This document shows positions 18,842-33,743 of a DNA stretch of 64,000 nt, one piece after another. Every line of letters starts with the position of its first letter. Position 1 is the stretch's first letter. Made by a program: the position numbers and the translations under genes. The stretch is from Erwinia sp. (GTDB taxonomy: Bacteria; Pseudomonadota; Gammaproteobacteria; Enterobacterales; Enterobacteriaceae): assembly GCA_964016415.1 (NCBI GenBank), contig OZ024666.1, positions 2,895,310 to 2,959,309 of the forward strand. The letters are read 5' to 3'. Under the pieces are notes generated by a model. The model ran no database searches, had not been told where the DNA came from, and was given only the letters and a program-made list of their open reading frames with translations.

Positions 18842-19060
18842 ATGATCATTCCCTGGACAGCACTAGACAGAGAAACACTGAATAATGTGATTGATAGTTT
18901 TGTGTTACGTGAAGGCACTGACTATGGTGAACAGGAGCTGTCTCTGGCAGAAAAAAGCGCTGAGATACTGCAACAGCTCCAACAGGGCGATGTCGTTTTA
19001 GTCTGGTCAGAACTGCATGAGACGATTAATATCGTGCCCCACAGTCAATTTCGTGGCTGA
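18842..19060 (+). CDS. yheU: YheU family protein
   Basis: The product has 72 residues and follows E. coli YheU closely ([50 protein letters not shown]). Its function is unknown. It stands before prkB as in relatives, but yheT, normally just upstream, is missing. Confidence 0.93.
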   Translation: MIIPWTALDRETLNNVIDSFVLREGTDYGEQELSLAEKSAEILQQLQQGDVVLVWSELHETINIVPHSQFRG

Positions 19061-19142
19061 GCAGAAAGAGGGTTGATGACTTAATGGCGGTCATCCCCGC
19101 TTTACCGTTGAATCATTTTCATTGCTAACAGAGTAATTGAGT

Positions 19143-19310
19143 ATGTCAGTGAAACATCCCGTTATCGCGGTTACCGGTTCAAGTGGGGCGGGTACATCCA
19201 CAACCAGCCTGGCGTTCAGTAAGCTTTTCCAGCGTCTCAATGTTCAGGCTGCAGAGATTGAAGGTGACAGCTTTCACCGTTATACCCGTCCGGAAATGCA
19301 TATGGCTATC
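19143..19310 (+). pseudogene. prkB: Phosphoribulokinase-like PrkB, 5' stump cut by an IS
   Basis: Only the first 56 codons remain of a gene of about 290 in E. coli. The P-loop AVTGSSGAGTSTTSLAF and EGDSFHRYTRPEM are kept, then the frame enters the IS terminal repeat at 19311 and stops ten codons later. The catalytic remainder is absent on the other side of the IS, where yhfA begins at once. The stump cannot make an active kinase. Confidence 0.93.
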
Positions 19311-20538
<1,228 letters not shown>

Positions 20539-20554
<16 letters not shown>

Positions 20555-20940
20555 TGACTGTGCGTGACAACCACTGTTTTGTTTAACATGAGCGCCACCG
20601 AGCAATACTTTTCTGCGGAGAGAGCAACCGCCCTAGCCACTACACTCTCGCTGAGCGCTTTACCTGTAACAACAAAATGCAGATTAATTTCCGTGAAAAC
20701 CCGGGGAACCTCATCACGACGCGTGCCTGAGAGCCGAACATCACAATCAGTGACATGATGCCTGCCTTTCTGCAAAATAGAGACCACATCAATCGCGCTA
20801 CACCCGCCTGCGGCCATCAGTAACATTTCCATAGGACTGGGGGCTTTTTCGCCTGAGTTGCCATCCATAGTGATCTGGTGACCGGATGCCGACTCTCCCA
20901 GAAATGTTAATCCCTCTACCCACTTGACTCTCGCCTGCAT
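20539..20940 (-). CDS. yhfA: OsmC/Ohr family protein YhfA, C-terminus supplied by the IS
   Basis: The product has 133 residues and follows E. coli YhfA (134) from MQARVKWVEGLTFLGESASG to the cysteine-bearing SAEKYCSVALML. The second OsmC-type cysteine lies in AAGGCSAIDVV. The last five codons (HVVVN) come from the terminal repeat of IS copy 1, replacing about six native residues. The domain itself is complete, so the protein may still fold. OsmC proteins are thiol peroxidases, but YhfA's own role is not established. It is divergent from crp. Confidence 0.9.
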
Positions 20941-21096
20941 GTTATATCCTCGCGAAAAATGTTACGGGAAACGTACGCGCGGAAAGAATACAACACAACA
21001 GATGACAGACAATAGGAGACACTGCCCGCAAGCTATGTTACAAACATCTTTGTAGGACATTCGTCAGTACACAGTAAACGCGACGATACAGGATGA

Positions 21097-21102
21097 TATA
21101 AT
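21097..21102 (+). promoter_or_regulatory. Possible crp -10 element
   Basis: A perfect TATAAT (21097-21102) lies about 115 bases upstream of crp in the yhfA-crp spacer. No good -35 box stands 17 bases before it, which would suit an activator-dependent promoter. This spacer should also hold the yhfA promoter and CRP autoregulatory sites, which I could not assign with certainty. Confidence 0.4.
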
Positions 21103-21216
21103 GAGTCAGTCCCAGGGCTGGAGAAATTTCCTGATGGAAAATGTATGACTATTTTCGACGCTGACAGAGTCACTGAACTCTGTGTTTGGCTCGATGACAA
21201 CAGAGGATAATCGCGA

Positions 21217-21849
21217 ATGGTGCTTGGCAAACCGCAAACAGACCCTACTCTTGAATGGTTCTTGTCACATTGTCATATTCATAAGTATCCCTCCAAGAGT
21301 ACCCTGATTCATCAGGGAGAAAAGGCAGAGACACTCTACTATATCGTCAAAGGTTCAGTGGCAGTGTTGATTAAGGATGAAGAAGGTAAAGAGATGATCC
21401 TCTCTTATCTCAACCAGGGTGATTTCATTGGTGAACTTGGTTTGTTTGAGGAAGGCCAGGAACGCAGCGCATGGGTAAGGGCCAAATCTGCTTGTGAAGT
21501 TGCTGAGATCTCTTATAAAAAATTTCGCCAGCTGATCCAGGTCAACCCGGATATTTTAATGCGACTCTCGGCACAGATGGCGCGTCGTCTGCAAGTTACT
21601 TCTGAAAAAGTCGGTAATCTCGCCTTTCTTGATGTCACCGGACGCATTGCTCAGACATTACTGAATCTGGCGAAACAGCCTGATGCCATGACCCATCCTG
21701 ATGGCATGCAAATCAAGATTACCCGTCAGGAAATAGGTCAGATAGTAGGATGTTCACGCGAAACTGTGGGACGTATTCTGAAAATGCTCGAAGATCAAAA
21801 TTTGATTTCAGCGCATGGTAAAACTATTGTGGTTTACGGCACACGCTAA
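21217..21849 (+). CDS. crp: cAMP receptor protein, global regulator
   Basis: CRP has 210 residues and is nearly identical to E. coli CRP. The cAMP pocket [20 protein letters not shown] contains the Glu, Arg and Ser that bind cAMP. The helix-turn-helix [20 protein letters not shown] keeps the Arg, Glu and Arg that read TGTGA half-sites. An AGAGGAT site precedes the ATG. CRP controls carbon use and many other operons. It is intact next to two damaged loci (prkB, yhfK). Confidence 0.98.
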   Translation: MVLGKPQTDPTLEWFLSHCHIHKYPSKSTLIHQGEKAETLYYIVKGSVAVLIKDEEGKEMILSYLNQGDFIGELGLFEEGQERSAWVRAKSACEVAEISYKKFRQLIQVNPDILMRLSAQMARRLQVTSEKVGNLAFLDVTGRIAQTLLNLAKQPDAMTHPDGMQIKITRQEIGQIVGCSRETVGRILKMLEDQNLISAHGKTIVVYGTR

Positions 21850-21865
21850 ATCCTGCTTCCACTCT

Positions 21866-21890
21866 GGCACACAACCGGGTGTGCCGGTTT
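21866..21890 (+). terminator. Likely crp terminator
   Basis: GGCACAC and GTGTGCC form a 7-bp stem with a 6-base loop, followed by GGTTT. It lies 16 bases after the crp stop and before yhfK. The T-run is short, so termination may be leaky. Confidence 0.5.
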
Positions 21891-21918
21891 ACAGCAGGGT
21901 GTTTTCTGGTAGAGAATA

Positions 21919-25251
<3,333 letters not shown>

Positions 25252-25356
25252 TTAGGCGATTGCCCCAATTGTTATGCCATAGTCACAACATCACAGATAC
25301 TGCACTACAATGAAAACATAGTCATTTAATATGCATAAAAAATCACATCAATGCAA

Positions 25357-25938
25357 CTAACAAACCGGCAGGATAAAATTCTTTAATAGCTGGTGCCCCT
25401 GCTCACTCAGGATACTTTCCGGATGAAACTGTACCCCCTGCAGTGCAAGATGACGATGACGTACGGCCATGATTTCATGATCAACACCTTGCGGCTCACT
25501 CCATGCTGTGACCGTAAGGCTATCAGGCAGTGTGTGTGCGTCAACAATCAATGAGTGATAACGGGTCACCGTCAGAGGATCGGGTAATCCGGCAAAAACA
25601 CCCTCACCATTGTGTCTGATAGCTGTCGTTTTCCCATGCATCACTTGCCGGGCACGAATCACCTTTCCCCCCATGGCCTGAACAATAGCCTGATGACCCA
25701 GGCAGACTCCGAGAATCGGTAATTTTCCGGCAAAATGGCGGATAGCCGATAACGATATTCCTGCATCATCGGGAGTACCCGGTCCCGGCGAAATGACTAA
25801 ATGAGAGGGCTGTAATGCAGCTATTTGATTAAGTGTGATCACATCATTACGCACAACCTGAACCTCAACACCCAGTTCGCAGAAGTATTGATAGAGATTC
25901 CAGGTAAATGAGTCGTAATTATCAATCAGCAGTAACAT
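25357..25938 (-). CDS. pabA: Aminodeoxychorismate synthase glutamine amidotransferase subunit
   Basis: The product has 193 residues from the ATG at 25938 with a GGAG site. It is a class I glutamine amidotransferase that feeds ammonia to PabB for 4-aminobenzoate and folate synthesis. The nucleophile cysteine is in [10 protein letters not shown], and the His-x-Glu pair is in [16 protein letters not shown]. The start [20 protein letters not shown] is typical. fic and yhfG, which precede pabA in E. coli, are absent. Confidence 0.95.
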   Translation of the reverse strand: MLLLIDNYDSFTWNLYQYFCELGVEVQVVRNDVITLNQIAALQPSHLVISPGPGTPDDAGISLSAIRHFAGKLPILGVCLGHQAIVQAMGGKVIRARQVMHGKTTAIRHNGEGVFAGLPDPLTVTRYHSLIVDAHTLPDSLTVTAWSEPQGVDHEIMAVRHRHLALQGVQFHPESILSEQGHQLLKNFILPVC

Positions 25939-26085
25939 GACCACTCCAGCCTATAACGAATTAAGGTCAAAAACACGGATAAGCCTTCTGAATAATACTC
26001 ACGCAGTATAATGGCAGGCTAAGGTGTGAATCAGAGAGAAATGATCTCATAAAGCGAAGTTTGAGTAAAACCAACGAGAGGGATG

Positions 26086-26112
26086 AAAAGCGCCTGCATC
26101 AGGCACTTTTTC
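26086..26112 (-). terminator. Terminator after ppiA
   Basis: On the minus strand AAAAGTGCCTG pairs with CAGGCGCTTTT around an ATG loop with one mismatch, and ends in TTTT. It starts about 20 bases after the ppiA stop. Confidence 0.7.
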
Positions 26113-26130
26113 AAAAAAAGTCTGCAGCTG

Positions 26131-26703
26131 TTAAGGAAGCACTTTGGCTGAAAGGATAACCACCGGCTCGACAGGAACGTTTTGATAGGGTCCCACATTA
26201 TGGGTTTTCACTTGTGAAATTTTATCGGCAACATCCATCCCTTTCACTACCTTGCCAAATACTGCGTAACCAAAGTCTCGTTGCCCGTGATCGAGAAAAG
26301 CATTATCAGTGACATTGATAAAGAACTGGCTGGTTGCACTGTCTTTATCTGCAGTGCGCGCCATAGAGATGGTGCCACGTTTGTTGAGCAAGCCATTATC
26401 TGCTTCATTTTTAATTGGCGCATTTGTTGATTTTTGCTGCATCTCAGTGGTGAAACCGCCCCCCTGAACCATAAAACCCGGGATCACTCGGTGAAAAGCA
26501 GTGTTGTTATAAAACCCACTATTCACATAATCAACAAAGTTTTTTGTCGATATCGGGGCTTTCTGATCATTTAACTCAAGCTCGATATTCCCAGCAGAAG
26601 TTGTCAGTAAAACATGGGTATCACCTTTAGCTGCCAGGGCCTGAGCTGAGAGAGAGGATAAGGCCAGGAGTGTGGCAGCCGTTGCCAACATACGTTTTAT
26701 CAT
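26131..26703 (-). CDS. ppiA: Periplasmic peptidyl-prolyl isomerase A (cyclophilin)
   Basis: The product has 190 residues from [20 protein letters not shown], with an AAGGGA site. A signal peptide ends near AQALA/AKG. The cyclophilin core shows the catalytic [14 protein letters not shown] and [17 protein letters not shown]. It speeds proline isomerisation in periplasmic proteins. A GTG nine codons upstream is possible but would weaken the signal peptide. Confidence 0.96.
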   Translation of the reverse strand: MIKRMLATAATLLALSSLSAQALAAKGDTHVLLTTSAGNIELELNDQKAPISTKNFVDYVNSGFYNNTAFHRVIPGFMVQGGGFTTEMQQKSTNAPIKNEADNGLLNKRGTISMARTADKDSATSQFFINVTDNAFLDHGQRDFGYAVFGKVVKGMDVADKISQVKTHNVGPYQNVPVEPVVILSAKVLP

Positions 26704-26898
26704 AACAAATCCCTTACTGAAAATGGTCACCGGAAATATGGTTACCGATTGTAGAGAGCCTTGTTAACTCATGCCAGCGCTTTACTTTTATTTACGTGAA
26801 ATTTATCTCAGCCTGAATGATTATCCAGGTAAGCAGCATCAATGATGCACGTCTTCCTGTTGTGTGATGTGGGTTTTTATCATGTCACCTGAGAGAGT

Positions 26899-26944
26899 AC
26901 CCATAAAAAATGATACAAATCATATGTATAATCATTAGTGGGTA
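26899..26944 (+). promoter_or_regulatory. Candidate NarL/NarP heptamers upstream of nirB
   Basis: TACCCAT (26899-26905) and an inverted near-match, GTGGGTA (26938-26944), lie 5' of the FNR box. E. coli nirB has NarL/NarP sites of this type in the same region, giving nitrate and nitrite induction. Assignment is by motif only. Confidence 0.4.
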
Positions 26945-26957
26945 TTTAGTAAACAGA

Positions 26958-26971
26958 TTGATTTATATCAA
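26958..26971 (+). promoter_or_regulatory. FNR box of the nirB promoter
   Basis: TTGAT-TTAT-ATCAA matches the FNR consensus perfectly. A TATTGT -10-like element (26993-26998) follows at the spacing expected for a class II FNR promoter centred near -41.5. The layout copies the E. coli nirB promoter. The 325-base ppiA-nirB gap otherwise holds no gene; tsgA, found here in E. coli, is missing. The promoter is kept although nirB itself is broken. Confidence 0.8.
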
Positions 26972-27028
26972 TAATCAGGGGTGCTGGTGGGTTATTGTAG
27001 CGCTAAAAGATAATGCAATGAGGCATAC

Positions 27029-29558
27029 ATGCGCACCCGATTGGTAGTCATTGGCAACGGTATGGTTGGCCATCGTTTGATTGAAACACTCTGCGAAAGC
27101 ACACCCGGAACATTTTCAATTACCGTATTTTGCGGTGAATCCCGAGTCGCTTATGACCGCGTCCATCTTTCTGCCTATTTTTCACATCATAACGCTGACA
27201 AGCTCTCGCTGGTTGAGGATGACTATTATGGGCAACACCTGGTTGAATTGTTACTTAATGAGCAGGTAACACAAATTGATCGTCAAAATAAGCAGGTTAT
27301 TTCGTCGCAGGTACGTCATCTCTCCTATGACATTCTTGTGCTTGCAACTGGCTCTTATCCCTGGGTTCCTCCGATTACCGGCGCTGAAGGTCAACACTGT
27401 TTTGTTTATCGCACTATCGACGATCTCGACGCTATCGAACGCTGTGCCACGGTGTGCCAGCGGGGTGTAGTAGTCGGAGGCGGTCTGTTAGGGCTGGAGG
27501 CCGCCGGTGCTTTAAAAATCTGGGAGTAGAAACCCATGTCGTGGAGTTCGCCTCGGTACTGATGGCAGAACAGCTTGATACGCTGGGTGGGGAGCAACTT
27601 CATCGCAAGATTGAAGCGATGGGGGTACAGGTTCATACGCAAAAAAATACGCGTGCTATCATCGATTTACCGAATGGTCAAAAGCGGCTTGAATTCGCCG
27701 ATGGCGCCTGTCTGGATACCGATTTCATTGTGTTCTCCACTGGGATCAGGGCACAGGATACACTGGCAAAACAGTGTGGTTTACTGATCGGCACCCGGGG
27801 TGGCATCTGTATCAACGACTATTGCCAGACTGAAGATAAAAGTATTTATGCTATCGGTGAATGTGCCAGCTGGCGGGAGCGTACCTTCGGTCTGGTTGCC
27901 CCTGGATATAAGATGGCACAAGTGGTTGCTGATCAGTTAGCTGGCGTTGAGCGTGCTTTCACGGGTGCAGATATGAGCGCCAAACTAAAATTACTCGGGG
28001 TGGGTGTCGGAGGGATTGGTGATGTACATGCTCGCACGCCGGGAGCCACCAGCTTTGTTTATCTGGATGAGTAGAAAGGACTCTATAAACGCCTGATTGT
28101 CAGTGCTGATCACAAAAAATTACTCGGTGCGGTACTGGTAGGCGATACCAGTGATTACGACACGTTGCTACAAACCATGCTAAACGACGTGGTACTGCCT
28201 GAAGATCCTGCGGTATTGTTCCTGCCTGCCAGTGCCGGAAACCAACCCCCCAACAGTGTAGATGCCTTACCCGACAACGCCCAAATCTGCTCCTGTTTCG
28301 ATATCACCAAAAGCGTCTTACAGCAAGCAATCAAAAATAGTTGCCACACGATAGCAGCGTTAAAACAAGAGACAAAGCCGGAACCGGATGTGGTGGCTGT
28401 ATTCCACTGATGACACAACTACTGAATAGCGAGCTGACAAAACAAGGTATTGAGGTTAATACCCACCTGTGTGAACACTTTGATTATTCCCGTCAGGCAC
28501 TTTATCACCTTATCCGGGTTGAAGGGATAACCAGCTTCGCAGAACTACTCAAGCAGCATGGTCAGGGTTACGGCTGTGAAATATGTAAGCCAACGGTGGC
28601 CTCACTGCTTGCCTCGTGCTGGAACGGTTACGTACTCGATCCTGAACGCGTGGGCTTACAAGACAGTAATGACCTCTTCCTCGGTAACATCCAAAAAGAT
28701 GGTACATATTCAGTCATTCCGCGATCAGCAGGCGGAGAAATTACACCAGAGGGCTTGGTTGCCATTGGTGAAGTTGCTCGTCAGTACCAGCTTTATACAA
28801 AAATTACCGGGTCGCAACGCATTGGTCTGTTTGGTGCACAAAAAGATGATCTTCCAGCTATCTGGTCACGGCTGATTGAGGCAGGATTTGAAACTGGCCA
28901 TGCATATGCCAAGGCACTACGTATGGCAAAAACCTGCGTCGGTAGCAGTTGGTGCCGTTTTGGTGTCGGAGACAGTGTCGCGCTGGGGGTGGCACTGGAA
29001 AATCGTTATAAGGGTATCCGCACCCCACATAAAATGAAATTTGGCGTTTCCGGATGTACCCGTGAATGTGCAGAGGCTCAGGGTAAAGATGTTGGGGTCA
29101 TTGCGACAGAAAAAGGCTGGAATCTCTACGTCTGCGGTAATGGAGGGATGAACCCCCGTCATGCAGATCTGCTCGCCAGCGATATAGACAGCACCACACT
29201 GACCACTTACCTTGATCGCTTTATGATGTTCTACATACGTACAGCCGATAAACTGCAACGCACCTCGCTATGGCTGGAAAATATGGAGGGGGGCATTCAC
29301 TACCTTAAGTCGGTGATCATTGATGACTCTCTGGGCATAAATCAGATCATGGAGCAAGAGCTGGCAACGTTACGTGCGCATTTCCGTTGCGAATGGAAAG
29401 AAACGGTTGAGGATGCCGGCCAGCATCAGCGTTTTGCCCACTTTATCAATAACATACAACGCGATCCTCTGGTGCAATTCATCAACGAACGCGAACAGCA
29501 CCGTCCTGCCCGGCCGGAAGAACGCCGCTCGCGTCTCACCATCAAGGAGATACAATGA
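27029..29558 (+). pseudogene. nirB: NADH-dependent nitrite reductase large subunit, broken by three lesions
   Basis: The whole length of NirB (about 847 residues in E. coli) can be traced in three frames. The FAD part (VVIGNGMVGHRLIETL) breaks at an A-run near 27518, where loss of one A turns AALKNLGVET into a stop. The next part ends at an in-frame TAG (28072-28074). A second lost base near 28378 shifts the frame before the GTGCGGC region. From 28341 the siroheme/4Fe-4S part is open (SGCTRECAEAQGKDVG). No full enzyme for cytosolic nitrite reduction to ammonium can be made. Confidence 0.93.
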
Positions 29559-29881
29559 GTCAGTGGTATCCACTTTGCCCGCTAAACGCAATCTTACCGG
29601 AAACCGGAGTCTGTGCGCTGGTAGGTGACCTGCAGGTAGCGATTTTCAGACCAGCCAATAACGATCAACTTTTTGCGTTGTGTAATATCGATCCCTTTGC
29701 GCAGGCCAGTGTTCTCTCCCGTGGGTTGATTGCCGAACACCAGCAAACACTGTGGGTAGCCAGCCCGCTAAAGAAACAACATTTTCGTCTTAGCGATGGT
29801 TTCTGTCTGGAAGATGAAAGCATGTCAATTGCATCCTACCCGGTCAGGGTCAGCCAGGGCATTATCGAAGTATTTGCCTGA
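29555..29881 (+). CDS. nirD: Nitrite reductase small subunit NirD
   Basis: The product has 108 residues, like E. coli NirD. It is Rieske-like in fold ([39 protein letters not shown]). It is the small partner of NirB; its ATG overlaps the end of the nirB frame by four bases. The gene is intact, but its partner is broken, so it is probably without function and in an early stage of loss. Confidence 0.92.
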   Translation: MSQWYPLCPLNAILPETGVCALVGDLQVAIFRPANNDQLFALCNIDPFAQASVLSRGLIAEHQQTLWVASPLKKQHFRLSDGFCLEDESMSIASYPVRVSQGIIEVFA

Positions 29882-29913
29882 TGCGTTCTTCTCTTGTTTA
29901 TGGAAGCCTTACG

Positions 29914-31281
29914 ATGGATTACTTCCCTCTATTCTGTCAGCTGAAACAGCGCCGCTGCCTGCTGGTGGGTGCAGGCGAAATTGCAGAACGTAAAGCCAGT
30001 TTGTTAATACAATCAGGTGCAGACCTGCATGTCTGTGCCCTGTCGTTTAATGCTGCTTTTCTGCGCTGGGCCGAGCAAGGCAAAGTTACACTGCACGCCG
30101 AAGCTTTCCATCCGGCACTGCTGGACGGTTGCTGGCTGGTAATTGCCGCTACACAGCATCGTCAAGTTAATCAGGATATTTTTCAGGCCGCAGAAGCACG
30201 ACAGTGTTTCTGTAACGTTGTTGATGCGCCGGAACATGCCAGTGCCATTATGCCCTCGATTGTTGCCAGGTCACCACTGACAGTCGCTATTGCCAGTGGT
30301 GGATTAGCCCCGGTGATGAGCCGCCTTCTGAGAGAAAAAATTGAAGCATTACTGCCCCATACACTCGGCCCTGTCGTGACTTTTGCGGGTACACTACGGA
30401 GACAGATAAAAACTGCTATCCCATGTGGTATTCAACGACGCCGTTTTTGGGAACGTCTGCTGAGCCATACCCCTCTGGCTCAGGCCCTGGCAACAGGTGA
30501 TCACGCTCGCGCGGCAAAACTGAGTGAACAACTGATCACTGCGCAAAATGAACCGACTGGTTTTGTCACCCTTGTCGGTGCAGGCCCAGGTGACCCAGGT
30601 CTCATGACACTTAACGGGTTGCAGCAACTACAACGGGCGGATGTCGTGGTTTATGACAGACTGGTATCCGATGAGATTCTTGAGCTGATACGCAGAGATG
30701 CCGAACGCATTCCTGTTGGCAAGCAGGCTGGCCGGCATAGCCACTCACAAACGTCCATCAATCAGCTATTAATCGGCCTGGCTAAACAAGGCAAACACGT
30801 GGTTCGCCTGAAAGGTGGTGATCCTTTTATCTTTGGCCGTGGAGCTGAAGAGGCGGATGCCTTACAGCATGAGGGGATTCCATGTACAGTGATTCCCGGT
30901 ATCACAGCAGCTTCAGGCTGTGCTGCTTATGCAGGTATCCCATTAACGCATCGCGATCATGCGCAAAGTGTACGGTTGATCACCGGTCATGTGCAGGAAA
31001 AAAAGAGTCTCAACTGGCGGCAATTAGCAACACCTGGCCAGACACTGGTAATTTATATGGGGTTATCTCAGGCCGCTGAGATCCAGCAGCAATTGACAAA
31101 CCACGCGATGCCAGCCTCTACACCAGTGGCAGTCATTGAGAATGGAACACGTCCCACTCAACGCACAATCGTTGGTGCTCTGGGACAACTTACAGCGCTC
31201 TGCAGCACAGTGATCAGTCCCAGCTTAATCATTGTCGGTGACGTAGTCTCACTGGCAAAACAGTCCGCCACTTCGGATTAA
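29914..31281 (+). CDS. cysG: Siroheme synthase CysG (three activities)
   Basis: The product has 455 residues from the ATG at 29914 ([20 protein letters not shown]) with a GGAAG site. The N-terminal domain does precorrin-2 dehydrogenation and iron insertion: NAD site [11 protein letters not shown], and the aspartate in [11 protein letters not shown]. The C-terminal domain is the SAM-dependent uroporphyrinogen III methylase: [28 protein letters not shown]. With nirB dead, the remaining use for siroheme would be sulfite reductase, if present elsewhere. nirC, found before cysG in E. coli, is absent. Confidence 0.95.
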   Translation: MDYFPLFCQLKQRRCLLVGAGEIAERKASLLIQSGADLHVCALSFNAAFLRWAEQGKVTLHAEAFHPALLDGCWLVIAATQHRQVNQDIFQAAEARQCFCNVVDAPEHASAIMPSIVARSPLTVAIASGGLAPVMSRLLREKIEALLPHTLGPVVTFAGTLRRQIKTAIPCGIQRRRFWERLLSHTPLAQALATGDHARAAKLSEQLITAQNEPTGFVTLVGAGPGDPGLMTLNGLQQLQRADVVVYDRLVSDEILELIRRDAERIPVGKQAGRHSHSQTSINQLLIGLAKQGKHVVRLKGGDPFIFGRGAEEADALQHEGIPCTVIPGITAASGCAAYAGIPLTHRDHAQSVRLITGHVQEKKSLNWRQLATPGQTLVIYMGLSQAAEIQQQLTNHAMPASTPVAVIENGTRPTQRTIVGALGQLTALCSTVISPSLIIVGDVVSLAKQSATSD

Positions 31282-31289
31282 AGACGGCT

Positions 31290-31318
31290 TACCCTGCACC
31301 GTACAATTGTGCAGGGTA
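31290..31318. terminator. Bidirectional terminator between cysG and trpS
   Basis: A perfect 10-bp stem, TACCCTGCAC/GTGCAGGGTA, with a 9-base loop lies 9 bases after the cysG stop and 7 bases beyond the end of trpS. GCTTTA follows on the plus strand. It suits the two convergent units. Confidence 0.75.
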
Positions 31319-31325
31319 GCTTTAC

Positions 31326-32330
31326 TCACTGAGGGGTAACAAATCCAATCGCCTGATACACTTTCCGCAATGTTGTCTGTGCCTGAGCACGAGCCTTTTC
31401 AGCACCTTCCTGCATGACTTGCTGCAGCAAAGCCTCATCATTACGGTAACGATGATAACGCTCCTGCAACTCACCCAACATACCCGACACAGCCTCAGCG
31501 ACTGCCCCTTTGAGATGCCCATACATCTGCCCGGCAAACTGCTGTTCCAGCTCTGGGATAGACTGACCGGTTACACCTGAAAGAATATCCAGTAAATTAG
31601 AGACGCCTGGCTTATTTTTAGTGTCATAACGCACTACCGGCGGTTCATCGCCATCAGTCATCGCGCGCTTAATCTTCTTCACTACTGATTTTGTCTCTTC
31701 CAGCAGACCAATAACGTTATTACGGTTATCGTCAGATTTTGACATTTTTTTGGTCGGTTCGAGCAGAGACATGACCCTGGCCCCGGAAGCTGGAATAAAT
31801 GGCTCCGGCACTTTAAAGATATCGCCATACAGGGCATTGAAACGTGAAGCGACATCCCGGCTCAACTCAAGATGTTGTTTCTGATCTTCCCCTACAGGCA
31901 CCTGCGCTGTCTGATATAACAAAATATCAGCAGCCATAAGTACCGGATAATCAAACAAACCAGCGTTGATATTCTCTTCATAACGTGCTGACTTGTCTTT
32001 AAACTGCGTCATACGACTCAGCTCACCGAAATAGGTATAGCAATTCAGAATCCAGCCCAATTGTGCATGCTCAGGGACATGCGATTGCACGAAAATAGTA
32101 CTTTTTTTAGGGTCAATACCGCATGCCAGATAAAGGGCGAGTGTATCCAGCGTCGCCTTCCTTAAGGCCTCCGGATCCTGACGCACCGTGATAGCATGCA
32201 GATCAACAATACAGTAGATACAGTGGTAATCATCCTGCATGTTTACCCACTGCCGCAGCGCGCCCATATAATTGCCAATTGTCAGTTCACCTGAAGGCTG
32301 TGCGCCACTAAATACGACGGGTTTGCTCAT
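31326..32330 (-). CDS. trpS: Tryptophanyl-tRNA synthetase
   Basis: The product has 334 residues, the E. coli length. It is a class I synthetase with the HIGH-type motif in [16 protein letters not shown] and the KMSKS motif as KKMSKSDDN. It charges tRNA-Trp. It is the last gene of aroKB-damX-dam-rpe-gph-trpS, 14 bases after gph, as in E. coli. Confidence 0.97.
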   Translation of the reverse strand: MSKPVVFSGAQPSGELTIGNYMGALRQWVNMQDDYHCIYCIVDLHAITVRQDPEALRKATLDTLALYLACGIDPKKSTIFVQSHVPEHAQLGWILNCYTYFGELSRMTQFKDKSARYEENINAGLFDYPVLMAADILLYQTAQVPVGEDQKQHLELSRDVASRFNALYGDIFKVPEPFIPASGARVMSLLEPTKKMSKSDDNRNNVIGLLEETKSVVKKIKRAMTDGDEPPVVRYDTKNKPGVSNLLDILSGVTGQSIPELEQQFAGQMYGHLKGAVAEAVSGMLGELQERYHRYRNDEALLQQVMQEGAEKARAQAQTTLRKVYQAIGFVTPQ

Positions 32331-32344
32331 TTTTTTTCCTGCTA

Positions 32345-33022
32345 TTACAGCCCTAGTGCGGGCAATAAATCATTAAAGTGGTCAAGTACCAGAGACGGAT
32401 GACTATCCGCAATCGGTTCGCCATAGTTATAGCCATAAGTAAAGCCAACACTCGGGCAACCAGCAGCCTGCGCCGCTAAAATGTCGTTACGGGAATCACC
32501 AATAAAAAGCAACTCTTGTGGCAGGAGTCCCCATGTTCCCAATACAAAAAACAGCGGTGCCGGATGTGGCTTTTTAGCCACCACATCATCGCCACCCAAC
32601 ACCAGAGTGAAATGGTCAGCAATATCCAGCGCACTCAGGAGTGGCTCAATAAATGGCGTTGGTTTATTGGTAACGATAGCCATTGGCAAGCCCTTCTGAG
32701 CCAGAATAGCCAGCGTCTCTTTCACCTGAGGAAAAAGAATACTGCCAGTGCGTACACTGATGGCATAGCGGGCATCCATCAGCTGACGCGCTTCTGCCAC
32801 CATCTCCGGCTCTGGTGCTTTATTCAAAGCCCAGGTCAACGCGCGCGTAATTAAAATATCAGCACCATTACCTATCCATGTAGCCACACGTTGAATGCCT
32901 GCAGGAGGTAAATGGAAAGCCGCCAGCGCCGTATCAACGGCACTGGCAAGGCCTGGCACGCTGTCAATCAACGTACCATCAAGATCAAACGCTAATGCTT
33001 TTACTTCAGTGAAAAGTGCCAT
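32345..33022 (-). CDS. gph: Phosphoglycolate phosphatase
   Basis: The product has 225 residues of the HAD superfamily. Motif I is [15 protein letters not shown], motif [16 protein letters not shown], and motif [20 protein letters not shown]. It hydrolyses 2-phosphoglycolate, which arises from repair of oxidised DNA ends. Its start overlaps the rpe end by 17 bases, so the two are probably coupled. Confidence 0.96.
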   Translation of the reverse strand: MALFTEVKALAFDLDGTLIDSVPGLASAVDTALAAFHLPPAGIQRVATWIGNGADILITRALTWALNKAPEPEMVAEARQLMDARYAISVRTGSILFPQVKETLAILAQKGLPMAIVTNKPTPFIEPLLSALDIADHFTLVLGGDDVVAKKPHPAPLFFVLGTWGLLPQELLFIGDSRNDILAAQAAGCPSVGFTYGYNYGEPIADSHPSLVLDHFNDLLPALGL

Positions 33023-33692
33023 GACGTGACTTCTCCAGTTCTGTTCTCATCTCATCAATAACTTTTTTATAATCGGTCTGCTGAAAGATAGCTGATCCGG
33101 CGACAAACATATCCGCTCCCGCCGCCGCAATTTCAGCGATGTTATCCACCTTAACCCCACCATCGACTTCCAGACGGATATCATAGCCACTGTTATCTAT
33201 CAGCTGACGAGCCTGACGTAACTTGTTCAGTGTTGCCGGAATAAAAGACTGACCGCCGAAACCTGGATTGACCGACATCAGGAGAATGACATCAAGCTTA
33301 TCCATCACATATTCAAGATAACTTAACGGTGTTGCCGGGTTGAATACTAATCCGGCCTTACAGCCATGCTCTTTGATCAACTGTAGTGTTCTGTCTATAT
33401 GCTCAGAAGCTTCAGGATGGAAAGTGATATAGCTGGCACCTGCAGCAGCAAAGTCAGGAATCAGGCGATCCACCGGTTTTACCATCAGATGCACATCAAT
33501 CGGTGCAGTGATACCGTAATCGCGCAATGCTTTGAGCACCATAGGTCCCATCGTTAAGTTGGGAACGTAGTGATTATCCATAACATCGAAGTGAACCACA
33601 TCAGCACCGGACTCGATGGCTTTGGCGGTATCTTCCCCCAAACGAGCAAAGTCAGCAGAGAGGATCGAAGGGGCAATTAAAAACTGTTTCAT
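33006..33692 (-). CDS. rpe: Ribulose-phosphate 3-epimerase
   Basis: The product has 228 residues from [20 protein letters not shown] with a GGGAGA site; the 15-residue upstream extension has no likeness to the family. It is a TIM barrel with metal-binding [26 protein letters not shown] and [11 protein letters not shown]. It interconverts ribulose-5-phosphate and xylulose-5-phosphate in the pentose phosphate pathway. Confidence 0.97.
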   Translation of the reverse strand: MKQFLIAPSILSADFARLGEDTAKAIESGADVVHFDVMDNHYVPNLTMGPMVLKALRDYGITAPIDVHLMVKPVDRLIPDFAAAGASYITFHPEASEHIDRTLQLIKEHGCKAGLVFNPATPLSYLEYVMDKLDVILLMSVNPGFGGQSFIPATLNKLRQARQLIDNSGYDIRLEVDGGVKVDNIAEIAAAGADMFVAGSAIFQQTDYKKVIDEMRTELEKSRHGTFH

Positions 33693-33743
33693 CCATTTCT
33701 CCCGGGTAAGCGTCCTGACAACAGACATTATTAGCAATACAAG

